This document shows, in pieces, positions 54,043-61,460 of a stretch of DNA of 64,000 nt (the first letter of the stretch is position 1; each line of letters opens with the position of its first letter). The notes beneath the pieces are model-generated. The model ran no database searches, was not told where the DNA came from, and was given only the letters and a program-made list of their open reading frames with translations. The position numbers and the translations under genes were made by a program. Source of the stretch: Rhodovulum euryhalinum (GTDB lineage Bacteria; Pseudomonadota; Alphaproteobacteria; Rhodobacterales; Rhodobacteraceae); the NCBI RefSeq assembly GCF_004342445.1, contig NZ_SLWW01000007.1, forward strand, positions 1 through 64,000, given 5' to 3'.

Positions 54043-55091
54043 TGGACGGCGCCCGCCCCCCGATCCGCTATCCCTTTGCCGAACCGCCCGGACCCGGCGG
54101 TGCGGTCGAGATCGCAGAGGGCGTGCTGTGGCTGCGCCAGCCGCTGCCGATGCCGCTTGACCATGTGAATGTCTATGCCCTGGACGATGGCGACGGCTGG
54201 ACCGTGGTGGATACCGGCATTGCCTCGCGCAAGAGCCGGGAATTGTGGCAGGAACTGCTGACGGGCCCACTCTGCGGCAGGCCCGTGACGCGGGTCATCG
54301 TCACCCATCACCACCCCGACCACGTGGGCCTGGCCGGCTGGTTCCAGTCCGACCACGGCGCCGAGCTTTGGACCAGCCGCGTGGCCTGGCTGTTCGCCCG
54401 GATGCTGCAACTGGACGAGCAGGCGCGCCCGGTGCCCGAGACCCTGGCCCATTGGCGGGGCGCGGGGATGGACGCCACACTTTTCGACGAACGCGCCGCC
54501 CAGCGCCCGTTCAACTTTGCCGACACGGTGGCGCCGATGCCGCTGGGGTTCCGCGACATGGCCGAGGGCGGCGTGATCCGCGCGGGCGGGCGCGACTGGG
54601 ACGTGCGGCTGGGCGACGGCCACGCCCCCGACCACGTGACGCTGTGGAGCCGGGACGACACCCTGGTGATCGGCGGCGACCAGCTGCTGCCCTCCATCTC
54701 GCCCAACCTGGGCGTCTACGCGACCGAGCCGCTGAACGACCCCGTTGCGGGCTGGATGGAAAGCTGCAGGCGGCTCGCGGTCCATGCCCGCGAGGATCAC
54801 CTTGTCCTGCCGGGGCACAAGCTGCCCTTTACCGGACTGCCCACGCGGCTGGCGCAACTGATCGAGAATCACGAGGGCGCGCTTGCCCGGCTGATCGACC
54901 ATCTCGCCGAACCGCGCACCGCCTGCGACTGCTTCGTGCCGCTGTTCCGGCGCGAGATCGGGCCGGGCGAATATGTTCTGGCGCTGGGCGAGGCGGTCGG
55001 GCATCTGAACCACCTTTACCTGACCGGCCAGGCCCGCCGCTGGCGCCGCGCGGACGGCGCCTGGCTGTTCCAGAGCGCCACGGCGGGCTAA
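54039..55091 (+). CDS. Metallo-beta-lactamase-fold hydrolase
   Basis: A 350-residue protein with the MBL metal-site motif VTHHHPDHVGLAGWF near residue 90 and later GDGHAPDHVTLWSRDDTLVIGGDQ (second histidine and aspartate) and LVLPGHKLPF (third histidine). Its N-terminal strand PLDHVNVYALDDGDGWTVVDTGI fits the family. A thioesterase or hydrolase role in the pathway of the neighbouring acyl-CoA dehydrogenase is plausible, since the two genes overlap by ATGA and are often linked in this family of bacteria; the substrate is unknown. Confidence 0.88.
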   Translation: MMDGARPPIRYPFAEPPGPGGAVEIAEGVLWLRQPLPMPLDHVNVYALDDGDGWTVVDTGIASRKSRELWQELLTGPLCGRPVTRVIVTHHHPDHVGLAGWFQSDHGAELWTSRVAWLFARMLQLDEQARPVPETLAHWRGAGMDATLFDERAAQRPFNFADTVAPMPLGFRDMAEGGVIRAGGRDWDVRLGDGHAPDHVTLWSRDDTLVIGGDQLLPSISPNLGVYATEPLNDPVAGWMESCRRLAVHAREDHLVLPGHKLPFTGLPTRLAQLIENHEGALARLIDHLAEPRTACDCFVPLFRREIGPGEYVLALGEAVGHLNHLYLTGQARRWRRADGAWLFQSATAG

Positions 55092-55370
55092 CCCGGCCAC
55101 CCGAGGACGCGCCGCCGATGGCCGCATCGGCTCGGGCGTGACAGCCTGCGGGCGATCGTCTAGGCTGCGGTGCAGCGAACGGGAACGGGGATCAGCGGCG
55201 ATGGGTCCACAGGGCGTGCTGAGAGCGGAAAAGATGCGTGCGGCGGACGGCGTTCCCATGCATCCGCGGCGCTGCCTGTCCGGCGGGCAGGCGGCACGGT
55301 TCCCCGGTCTTCACCCGCCTCTGCCATAGCCAGGCGGTCGCCCCTCCCTGCTCCAACGGTTCCAGGTCCC

Positions 55371-55997
55371 ATGCGTCGAATTCTGTCCGTTCTCCTGCTT
55401 CCCATCCTTCTTGCCGCCTGCGCCGCCGAACCCGTCTGGGCTCCGGACGAGGCAGTGGCCCGCGCGACCTATCGCCAACCCGGCCCTGCGACGATCACGC
55501 TGTTCACGGTGATCTCGAACGGCACGAACTCGGGCGGACATTCCGCGCTGATGATCAATGCCAACCGGCGCGTGATCTTCGATCCTGCCGGCACCTGGTG
55601 GCACCGCGCCGCCCCGGAGCGCAACGACGTGATCTACGGGATCACGCCGCAGCTTCTGGAGTACTACATCGACTACCACGCGCGCGAGACCTACCGCGTC
55701 GTGACCCAGACCGTCGAGGTCAGTCCCGATGCCGCCCAGCGCGCGCTCCGGGCGGCCGAAGCCCATGGCGCGGTTCCCAAGGCGATGTGCGGCCAGTCGG
55801 TCAGCGCGGTGCTCCGGCAGGCGCCGGGCTTCGAGTCCATCCCGCGGACGGTTCGGCCCAAGGCCATCATGGAGGCCTTTGCCGCCCTGCCCGGGGTTCG
55901 CACCGAGACGATCTACGACGACGACCCGGATGCCAACGAGGCCGTGCTCGAGGAACAGCGCCGCGCCCGCGTGGCCGAGCTGGCGGCGTCGGACTGA
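55371..55997 (+). CDS. Outer-membrane-type lipoprotein resembling permuted NlpC/P60 (YiiX/LRAT-like) enzymes
   Basis: A 208-residue lipoprotein. MRRILSVLLLPILLAAC ends at lipobox Cys17. The mature part has SGGHSALMIN with His57 and, after about 80 residues, KAMCGQSVSAVLRQ with Cys140. This order of histidine first, then cysteine at a helix start, is the circularly permuted papain-like layout of the YaeF/YiiX/LRAT group. The assignment is my inference from this pattern; I know no named family for it. The start at 55371 begins the signal peptide. It lies 279 bases after the MBL gene; no operon partner is evident. Confidence 0.7.
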   Translation: MRRILSVLLLPILLAACAAEPVWAPDEAVARATYRQPGPATITLFTVISNGTNSGGHSALMINANRRVIFDPAGTWWHRAAPERNDVIYGITPQLLEYYIDYHARETYRVVTQTVEVSPDAAQRALRAAEAHGAVPKAMCGQSVSAVLRQAPGFESIPRTVRPKAIMEAFAALPGVRTETIYDDDPDANEAVLEEQRRARVAELAASD

Positions 55998-56078
55998 AGC
56001 CCGGTCGGCTGTTGCCCGGCATGCGCTGGCCCGGGTGCGTCCGGTGGTTTGATGCGATCGGTGAGCCGGAGGGCAGGG

Positions 56079-56669
56079 ATGAAGGTGGTTGGCGTGATCC
56101 TCGCGGGGGGGCGGGGGCGGCGGCTGGGCGGTGCGGACAAGGCGCTGGTCCGTCTGGCCGGTGAAACGCTGCTTGTCCGGGTCGCGGCGCGGTTTGCGCC
56201 CCAGGTCGCGGCGCTGGCGCTGAGTGCGAATGGCCCGGCTTCGGCCTATGCAGCGGCCGGTCTGCCGGTGTTGCCTGACGCACCTCCGGATGATCGGGGG
56301 CCGCTTGCGGGTGTGCTCGCCGGGCTTGACTGGGCGGCGGCCGAGGGGGCGGAGGCGCTTGCCACGGTGGCGGTCGACACGCCCTTTCTGCCGCTCGACC
56401 TGGTGGCACGGCTTGTGGATTCGGGGGCGCCGCTGGCGATGGCCGAAAGCGGCGGGCGGCGGCATCCGACCGCCGCGCTCTGGCCGGTCGCGGTGCGGCA
56501 GGCCTTGTCCGCCGCACTGGATCGCGGCGACCGCCGCCTTGGCGATGTCGCCGAAAGCCTGGGTGCGGTTGCGGTTGCGGTCGACGGCGACGGGATCGAT
56601 CCGTTCTTCAACATCAACACGGCCGAGGATCTTGCCTTGGCCGAGGCCGTTCTGCGCAGCGAGGGGTGA
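56079..56669 (+). CDS. mobA: Molybdenum cofactor guanylyltransferase
   Basis: Attaches GMP to molybdopterin to make the Mo-bis-MGD cofactor precursor. The 196-residue product starts MKVVGVILAGGRGRRLGGADKAL with the nucleotide-binding GGRGxRxGGxDK motif. It keeps LAGVLAGLDWA and VAVDTPFLPLDLVARL as well as FFNINTAEDL near the C-terminus. GGAGG lies about 6 bases before the ATG at 56079; an upstream frame extension to 56049 is not needed. The gene stands alone; no other moa/mob gene is visible. Confidence 0.93.
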   Translation: MKVVGVILAGGRGRRLGGADKALVRLAGETLLVRVAARFAPQVAALALSANGPASAYAAAGLPVLPDAPPDDRGPLAGVLAGLDWAAAEGAEALATVAVDTPFLPLDLVARLVDSGAPLAMAESGGRRHPTAALWPVAVRQALSAALDRGDRRLGDVAESLGAVAVAVDGDGIDPFFNINTAEDLALAEAVLRSEG

Positions 56670-56779
56670 GCGGGTTCAACCCCGGTGGAGCAGGGGCGCG
56701 CATGGCGCGGCTGTGCCGGTTTCGCCTTGGCCATGGCCAAGGCGACCCGCGCGGGGGGCGCTGCCCCCCGCGACCCCCC

Positions 56780-56801
56780 GGAGTATTTGGACCAAGTAGA
56801 A
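56780..56801 (+). repeat. Dispersed intergenic repeat, copy 3 (diverged)
   Basis: GGAGTATTTGGACC with an AGTAGAA-type end differs from the copies at 8251 and 20859 at four of 22 positions. As with the others, a GC-rich inverted segment (GCGGGGGGCGCTGCCCCCCG) precedes it. It lies between mobA and the convergent CIA30 gene. Confidence 0.7.
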
Positions 56802-56896
56802 GGCCATGGGTCCGGCACGCTGGTCCCCCGGGCGGGACCGGTGCCCGGCAGGGCGCTGGAGAACGCGCCGTTCCTTCTTCGGGCAGAGCCTTGCCC

Positions 56897-57436
56897 TTAC
56901 CCCGGATAGAAGCCCAGCCCCGAAAGCGACACGTCCGCCTGGTGATCCCGCCCGTAGGCGGCGATGCCGAGGCTTTCGAGCCTTTCCGGGAGAAGGGATA
57001 CGTCTTGCGCCCCGCCCTGCAGGCGGAACGCGGTGAACGGGATGCGTATGTCGCGCCACGTGGTGCTGGTCTCGAAGGGGGCCTGGAAGAACTGCCAGGG
57101 TCTCTGCACCCCACGCAGGCGCAGGTGGACGAAATAGCGCTGCCCGTCGCCGCGGACGCGCAGAGCGATGCCCTCGGCGCCGGGTGGACCCGTGACCCCG
57201 CGGCGCATCTGGATGAAGCCGCCGCGATTGGCCGTGCTGACCGCGCCCGAGAGCCGCAGGTAGCCCACGCCGTCCTCCTCGGCATAGGCGGCCGCGCCGG
57301 TCGACACGCCGCCCATCACCCGGTCGCTGAGAAAGGACCAGGCGCGGGCTGATTCGGCTGTGACCGGTTCGATCATGTTCTCCGCCATGGCTGGACCCGC
57401 CAGCGCCAGGATCAGCGCAGCCGCAAGCCGACTCAT
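56897..57436 (-). CDS. CIA30-family exported protein
   Basis: A 179-residue exported protein with a signal peptide [18 protein letters not shown]. The mature part ([15 protein letters not shown] near residue 33, [17 protein letters not shown]) is typical of the CIA30 family, a jelly-roll fold first described in the mitochondrial complex I assembly factor. Bacterial members like this are periplasmic and of unknown role. Its ATG overlaps the stop of the tlpA-like gene in an ATGA, so the two are a minus-strand pair divergent from argH. Confidence 0.85.
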   Translation of the reverse strand: MSRLAAALILALAGPAMAENMIEPVTAESARAWSFLSDRVMGGVSTGAAAYAEEDGVGYLRLSGAVSTANRGGFIQMRRGVTGPPGAEGIALRVRGDGQRYFVHLRLRGVQRPWQFFQAPFETSTTWRDIRIPFTAFRLQGGAQDVSLLPERLESLGIAAYGRDHQADVSLSGLGFYPG

Positions 57437-57990
57437 TTTCCGTTCATCAGCGCGGCGACGATGGCCCTGGCGCTGTCGCTGTCCCATTCGGCATCGCCTT
57501 GCATCCGGGCGATTTCCTGGCCCTCGGGGTTCAGGATCACCGTCACCGGCAGCCCCATCACCCCCATCTGCCGGGCCAGCCCCGAGTCGGGGTCGCGCCA
57601 TTTCGGCAGGGTCTCGATTTCCAGTTCCGCGAACAGACGGTCGATTCCCTGGGGCGAGTTGCGCCCGGTCGCCACCGTGACCACGGCGAAATCCGGTCCG
57701 CCGAACCTGGCCTGCAACCGGTCGAGCGAGGGCATCTCGTGGCGGCAGGGCGGGCACCAGGTGGCCCAGAAGTTCAGGATGACCCACTGGCCGCGATGGT
57801 CCGACAGCCCCCTGTCCTGGCCCTTGTCGTCCACCAGCACGATGTCGGGAACGGGTTTCGGTTCGGCGTGGAAGTTCAGCTTTTTCATGCCGCCGTCGCG
57901 CAGCGCCTCGAGTGTCGCGGTATCGGCCGCGGCGGCGTTTGCACCGAGCGCGAGGGCCGTGTAGAGGACGAGCGATCTGACGAACGACAT
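57433..57990 (-). CDS. TlpA-like periplasmic thioredoxin
   Basis: A 185-residue thioredoxin-fold protein with a signal peptide ([22 protein letters not shown]). The active site is WCPPC in [16 protein letters not shown] near residue 78, and the cis-proline loop follows in [12 protein letters not shown]. TlpA/ResA-type proteins reduce apocytochrome c or copper-chaperone cysteines in the periplasm. Here the downstream CIA30 protein is translationally coupled, which may point to a redox or assembly partner. Only 24 bases separate its start from the argH start on the other strand. Confidence 0.92.
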   Translation of the reverse strand: MSFVRSLVLYTALALGANAAAADTATLEALRDGGMKKLNFHAEPKPVPDIVLVDDKGQDRGLSDHRGQWVILNFWATWCPPCRHEMPSLDRLQARFGGPDFAVVTVATGRNSPQGIDRLFAELEIETLPKWRDPDSGLARQMGVMGLPVTVILNPEGQEIARMQGDAEWDSDSARAIVAALMNGK

Positions 57991-58014
57991 GTTTCCCTCC
58001 GAAGGGGCCTAGCC

Positions 58015-59406
58015 ATGACCCAGGACCAGTCCAACGCGATGTGGGGCGGGCGCTTCGCCGCCGGGCCGGACGCGATCATGGAGGCGATAAACGCCTCGAT
58101 CTCGTTCGACAAGCGGCTTGCCGCCCAGGACATCGCCGGTTCGCGTGCCCATGCCGCCATGCTGGCGGCGACGGGCATCCTAAGCGATACGGATTCCCGG
58201 GCGATCCGGGAAGGGCTGCTCACGGTCTTGTCAGAGATCGAGGGGGGGCGCTTCGCGTTTTCCACCGCGCTGGAAGACATCCACATGAATGTCGAGGCGC
58301 GGCTGAAGGAGGTGATCGGCGAACCGGCGGGCCGCCTGCACACGGCGCGGTCGCGCAACGACCAGGTGGCGACCGATTTTCGGCTCTGGGTGCGCGACCA
58401 GATCGACGCCGCGGTGGCGGGGCTCCGGGCGCTGATCGCCGCACTTCTGGCGCAGGCCGAGGCCGGCGCCGACTGGGTGATGCCGGGCTTCACCCATCTG
58501 CAGACCGCGCAGCCGGTGACCTGGGGCCATCACATGATGGCCTATGTCGAGATGTTCGCCCGCGACATGGGCCGGTTTGCCGACGCGCGCGTGCGGATGA
58601 ACGAATGTCCCCTGGGTGCCGCGGCGCTGGCCGGCACCTCCTTTCCCATCGACCGGCACATGACCGCCGAGGCGCTGGGCTTCGACCGGCCGATGGCCAA
58701 CAGCCTTGACGCCGTGTCCGACCGGGATTTCGCGCTGGAATTCCTGGGCGCGGCCTCGATCTGCGCGATGCACCTGTCGCGTTTCGCCGAGGAGCTGGTG
58801 ATCTGGTCCTCGGCGCAGTTCCGGTTCGTCACGCTTTCCGACCGGTTCTCGACCGGCTCCTCGATCATGCCGCAGAAGAAGAACCCCGACGCGGCAGAAC
58901 TGATCCGGGCCAAGATCGGGCGGATCATGGGGGCGAACGTCGCGCTGATGATGGTGATGAAGGGCCTGCCGCTCGCCTATTCCAAGGACATGCAGGAGGA
59001 CAAGGAACAGGTTTTCGATGCCGCCGACAACCTGATGCTGGCGCTTGCCGCTATGGAGGGGATGGTGCGTGACATGACCGCGAACCGCCCGGCGCTGGCG
59101 GCGGCGGCGGCCAGCGGGTTTTCCACCGCGACCGATCTGGCCGACTGGCTGGTGCGGGCGCTGGGCCTGCCCTTCCGCGAGGCGCATCATGTCACCGGCA
59201 CGCTGGTCGCGCTGGCCGAGCGCAAGGGCTGCGACCTGCCCGACCTGACGCTGGCCGACATGCGATCTGTGCATCCGGGCATCCGCGACGAGGTGTTCGG
59301 CGTGTTGGGGGTGCACAATTCGGTTGCCAGCCGTGTAAGCTATGGCGGAACCGCGCCTGACCAGGTGCGGGCGCAGGTCGCGCGCTGGAAGGAGAGGCTG
59401 GGATGA
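58015..59406 (+). CDS. argH: Argininosuccinate lyase
   Basis: The last step of arginine synthesis, splitting argininosuccinate into arginine and fumarate. The 463-residue product has [11 protein letters not shown] near its start, [33 protein letters not shown] and the fumarase/aspartase superfamily signature [19 protein letters not shown] near residue 281. The ATG at 58015 is preceded by GAAGGGG 7 bases upstream; an upstream frame extension to 57499 is antisense to the tlpA-like gene and not credible. Its stop overlaps the start of a small lipoprotein gene. Confidence 0.96.
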   Translation: MTQDQSNAMWGGRFAAGPDAIMEAINASISFDKRLAAQDIAGSRAHAAMLAATGILSDTDSRAIREGLLTVLSEIEGGRFAFSTALEDIHMNVEARLKEVIGEPAGRLHTARSRNDQVATDFRLWVRDQIDAAVAGLRALIAALLAQAEAGADWVMPGFTHLQTAQPVTWGHHMMAYVEMFARDMGRFADARVRMNECPLGAAALAGTSFPIDRHMTAEALGFDRPMANSLDAVSDRDFALEFLGAASICAMHLSRFAEELVIWSSAQFRFVTLSDRFSTGSSIMPQKKNPDAAELIRAKIGRIMGANVALMMVMKGLPLAYSKDMQEDKEQVFDAADNLMLALAAMEGMVRDMTANRPALAAAAASGFSTATDLADWLVRALGLPFREAHHVTGTLVALAERKGCDLPDLTLADMRSVHPGIRDEVFGVLGVHNSVASRVSYGGTAPDQVRAQVARWKERLG

Positions 59407-59684
59407 GACGGGCCGCCGCCCTGCTGCTGATGGCGCTCGCGGGCTGCGCCGCGCCCTCTGGGCAGGTGGCCGTCACGCCCGATGGAGAGGCGACTGGCGC
59501 GCTCAGCACGGGCCCCGTCACGGTCGCGGGCGGGCCGGGGGGCGCGGCGGCCTCGGTCAGGGTGGTGGACACCGCCCATACCGATCTGATTGTCGGCACG
59601 GATGGCGCGGCCGTCGCCGTGCGCCCCGGCGGGTTGCCGGTGCGGCTGGGTTTGGGCACTGGAGGGATCAGCCTTGGGTTCTAG
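59403..59684 (+). CDS. Small lipoprotein coupled to argH
   Basis: A 93-residue lipoprotein: [15 protein letters not shown] gives a lipobox with Cys15. The mature part is rich in Gly, Ala, Val and Thr with a repetitive pattern ([19 protein letters not shown]) and no recognised domain. It overlaps the argH stop by ATGA, and a ribosome-binding site for the next gene lies inside its end. It is probably cotranscribed with argH and the lysA group. Confidence 0.8.
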   Translation: MRRAAALLLMALAGCAAPSGQVAVTPDGEATGALSTGPVTVAGGPGGAAASVRVVDTAHTDLIVGTDGAAVAVRPGGLPVRLGLGTGGISLGF

Positions 59685-59820
59685 ACTGACATTGGCCGGG
59701 GCATGCGCCGCGGCGCTGATGCTGGCGGGCTGCGGCGTCGATGGCCCGCCCGAACGGCCGGCAAGCGGTGTGACGGTCAGCGGCACCGCTGAATTCGGTG
59801 TGACGGGAGGAAGCCGATGA
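59674..59820 (+). CDS. LptM-like small lipoprotein (TTG start)
   Basis: A 48-residue lipoprotein. The start is TTG at 59674-59676, decided by the ribosome-binding site GGAGGG at 59661-59666, seven bases upstream. The signal [19 protein letters not shown] ends in a lipobox Cys, followed by GVDGPPERP. The C-G-x-x-GPPExP pattern resembles LptM (YifL), the lipoprotein that assists LptD maturation. In many proteobacteria LptM homologues lie beside lysine-pathway genes, and here lysA follows. The frame extends in the other direction to 59590 as an unlikely ATG start. The LptM assignment is by similarity of motif and place only. Confidence 0.68.
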   Translation: MGSRLTLAGACAAALMLAGCGVDGPPERPASGVTVSGTAEFGVTGGSR

Positions 59821-60143
59821 CGCCCCTGAGGATGATCTTTCTGGCGCTCGCGATCTGGGGCGCCATCCACCCGATGTATCATTTCCTGAGCTGGTATTTC
59901 GCCAACGACATGGATTTCATGGGCATGATCGACGCCTGGTACGTCAATGACAGCACCACGGGCCTGGTCTGGGATCTGACGATCACCGCCATCGCGCTGA
60001 CGGTCTGGATCCTGGCCGACAGTTTCAAGCGCCGCGACTGGCTGGGCCCTGTGGCGATCCTGGCGATCGGCATCGGCGTGTCCTGCGCGCTGCCGCTCTA
60101 CCTTTTCCTGCGCTCGCGCCCCGGCAAGGCCGGGCCCGCCTGA
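59817..60143 (+). CDS. DUF2834 membrane protein
   Basis: A 108-residue protein with three hydrophobic segments (MIFLALAIWGAIHPMYHFLSWYF, GLVWDLTITAIALTVWILAD, PVAILAIGIGVSCALPLYLFL). The first of these with its HPMYHF segment is the DUF2834 pattern. No function is known. Its ATG overlaps the LptM-like stop by four bases (ATGA), linking it into the argH-lysA transcription unit; lysA starts 16 bases after its stop. Confidence 0.85.
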   Translation: MTPLRMIFLALAIWGAIHPMYHFLSWYFANDMDFMGMIDAWYVNDSTTGLVWDLTITAIALTVWILADSFKRRDWLGPVAILAIGIGVSCALPLYLFLRSRPGKAGPA

Positions 60144-60159
60144 TCCACCCGGAGCCCCG

Positions 60160-61425
60160 ATGGACCATTTCCTCTACCGCGACGGCGTCCTGCACGCCGA
60201 GGACGTCCCCCTGCCCGAGATCGCGGCGCAGGTGGGCACGCCGTTCTATTGTTATTCCGTCGCCACGCTGACCCGCCACTACCGCCTGTTCGACGAGGCG
60301 CTGGCTGGCACCGATCACCTGATCTGCTACGCGATGAAGGCCAATTCCAACCTCGCGGTCGTCAAGCTGATGGGCGATCTGGGCGCCGGCGTCGATGTCG
60401 TGTCGGGCGGCGAATACCTCAAGGCGCGCGCCGCCGGCATCCCGGGCGAGTGGATCGTGTTCTCGGGCGTCGGCAAGACGCGGGACGAGATGCGGCTGGC
60501 GCTCGCAGGCGGCATCCGCCAGTTCAACGTCGAATCCGAACCCGAGATGGCGGCGCTGAACGAGGTGGCGCTGGCGATGGGCGTCGTCGCGCCGATCACC
60601 GTGCGGGTGAACCCGGACGTGGACGCCCAGACCCACGAGAAGATCGCCACCGGCAAGTCCGAGAACAAGTTCGGCATCCCGATTGCCAAGGCCCGCGCGG
60701 TCTATGCCCATGCCGCCACCCTGCCGGGGCTGCGCGTCGTCGGCATCGACGTGCATATCGGCAGCCAGCTGACCTCGCTGGAACCGTTCGAGGCGGCCTA
60801 TACCAAGGTGGCGGACCTGACCCGCGCCCTGCGGGCCGACGGGCACCGGATCGACCGGCTCGACCTCGGCGGCGGGCTCGGCATCCCCTATGAACGCTCG
60901 AACGCGGCACCGCCGCTGCCGCTGGAATACGGGCAGATGATCAGGCGGGTGCTGGGCGATCTCGGTTGCGAGATCGAGATCGAGCCGGGCCGCCTGATCG
61001 CGGGCAATGCCGGCATCCTCGTCTCGCGCGTGATCTACCTCAAGGAGGGCGAGGGGCGGAATTTCCTGATCCTGGATGCCGCGATGAACGACCTTGTGCG
61101 CCCCGCGATGTATGCCGCGCATCACGACATCGTGCCCCTGATCGAGCCCGCGCCGGGTGTGGAACAAGCGCCCTTCGACGTCGTGGGCCCCGTTTGCGAA
61201 AGCGGCGACACCTTCGCGAAAAGCCGGATGCTGCCCCCGCTGGCCGAGGGCGATCTGGTCGCCTTCCGCTCGGCCGGGGCCTATGGTGCGGTGATGGCGT
61301 CGGAATACAACACCCGCCCCCTTGTGCCCGAGGTTCTGGTCAAGGGCGATCACGTCGCCGTCATTCGCGCCCGGCCATCCTTTGACGAGATGATAAACCG
61401 CGATACCATCCCTTTGTGGCTCTGA
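60160..61425 (+). CDS. lysA: Diaminopimelate decarboxylase
   Basis: Decarboxylates meso-diaminopimelate to lysine. The 421-residue fold-type III PLP enzyme shows CYAMKANSNLAVVKLM (PLP lysine near residue 60), GIDVHIGSQLTSL, DLGGGLGIPY and EIEPGRLIAGNAGILVSRV, then VGPVCESGDTFA with the catalytic cysteine. The length is typical. It is followed directly by the DUF4175/TIGR02302 gene, an order common in Rhodobacteraceae. Confidence 0.96.
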   Translation: MDHFLYRDGVLHAEDVPLPEIAAQVGTPFYCYSVATLTRHYRLFDEALAGTDHLICYAMKANSNLAVVKLMGDLGAGVDVVSGGEYLKARAAGIPGEWIVFSGVGKTRDEMRLALAGGIRQFNVESEPEMAALNEVALAMGVVAPITVRVNPDVDAQTHEKIATGKSENKFGIPIAKARAVYAHAATLPGLRVVGIDVHIGSQLTSLEPFEAAYTKVADLTRALRADGHRIDRLDLGGGLGIPYERSNAAPPLPLEYGQMIRRVLGDLGCEIEIEPGRLIAGNAGILVSRVIYLKEGEGRNFLILDAAMNDLVRPAMYAAHHDIVPLIEPAPGVEQAPFDVVGPVCESGDTFAKSRMLPPLAEGDLVAFRSAGAYGAVMASEYNTRPLVPEVLVKGDHVAVIRARPSFDEMINRDTIPLWL

Positions 61426-61460
61426 CCGGCATGTCCGCCGGTCCGCCACGGGATGGGAGC

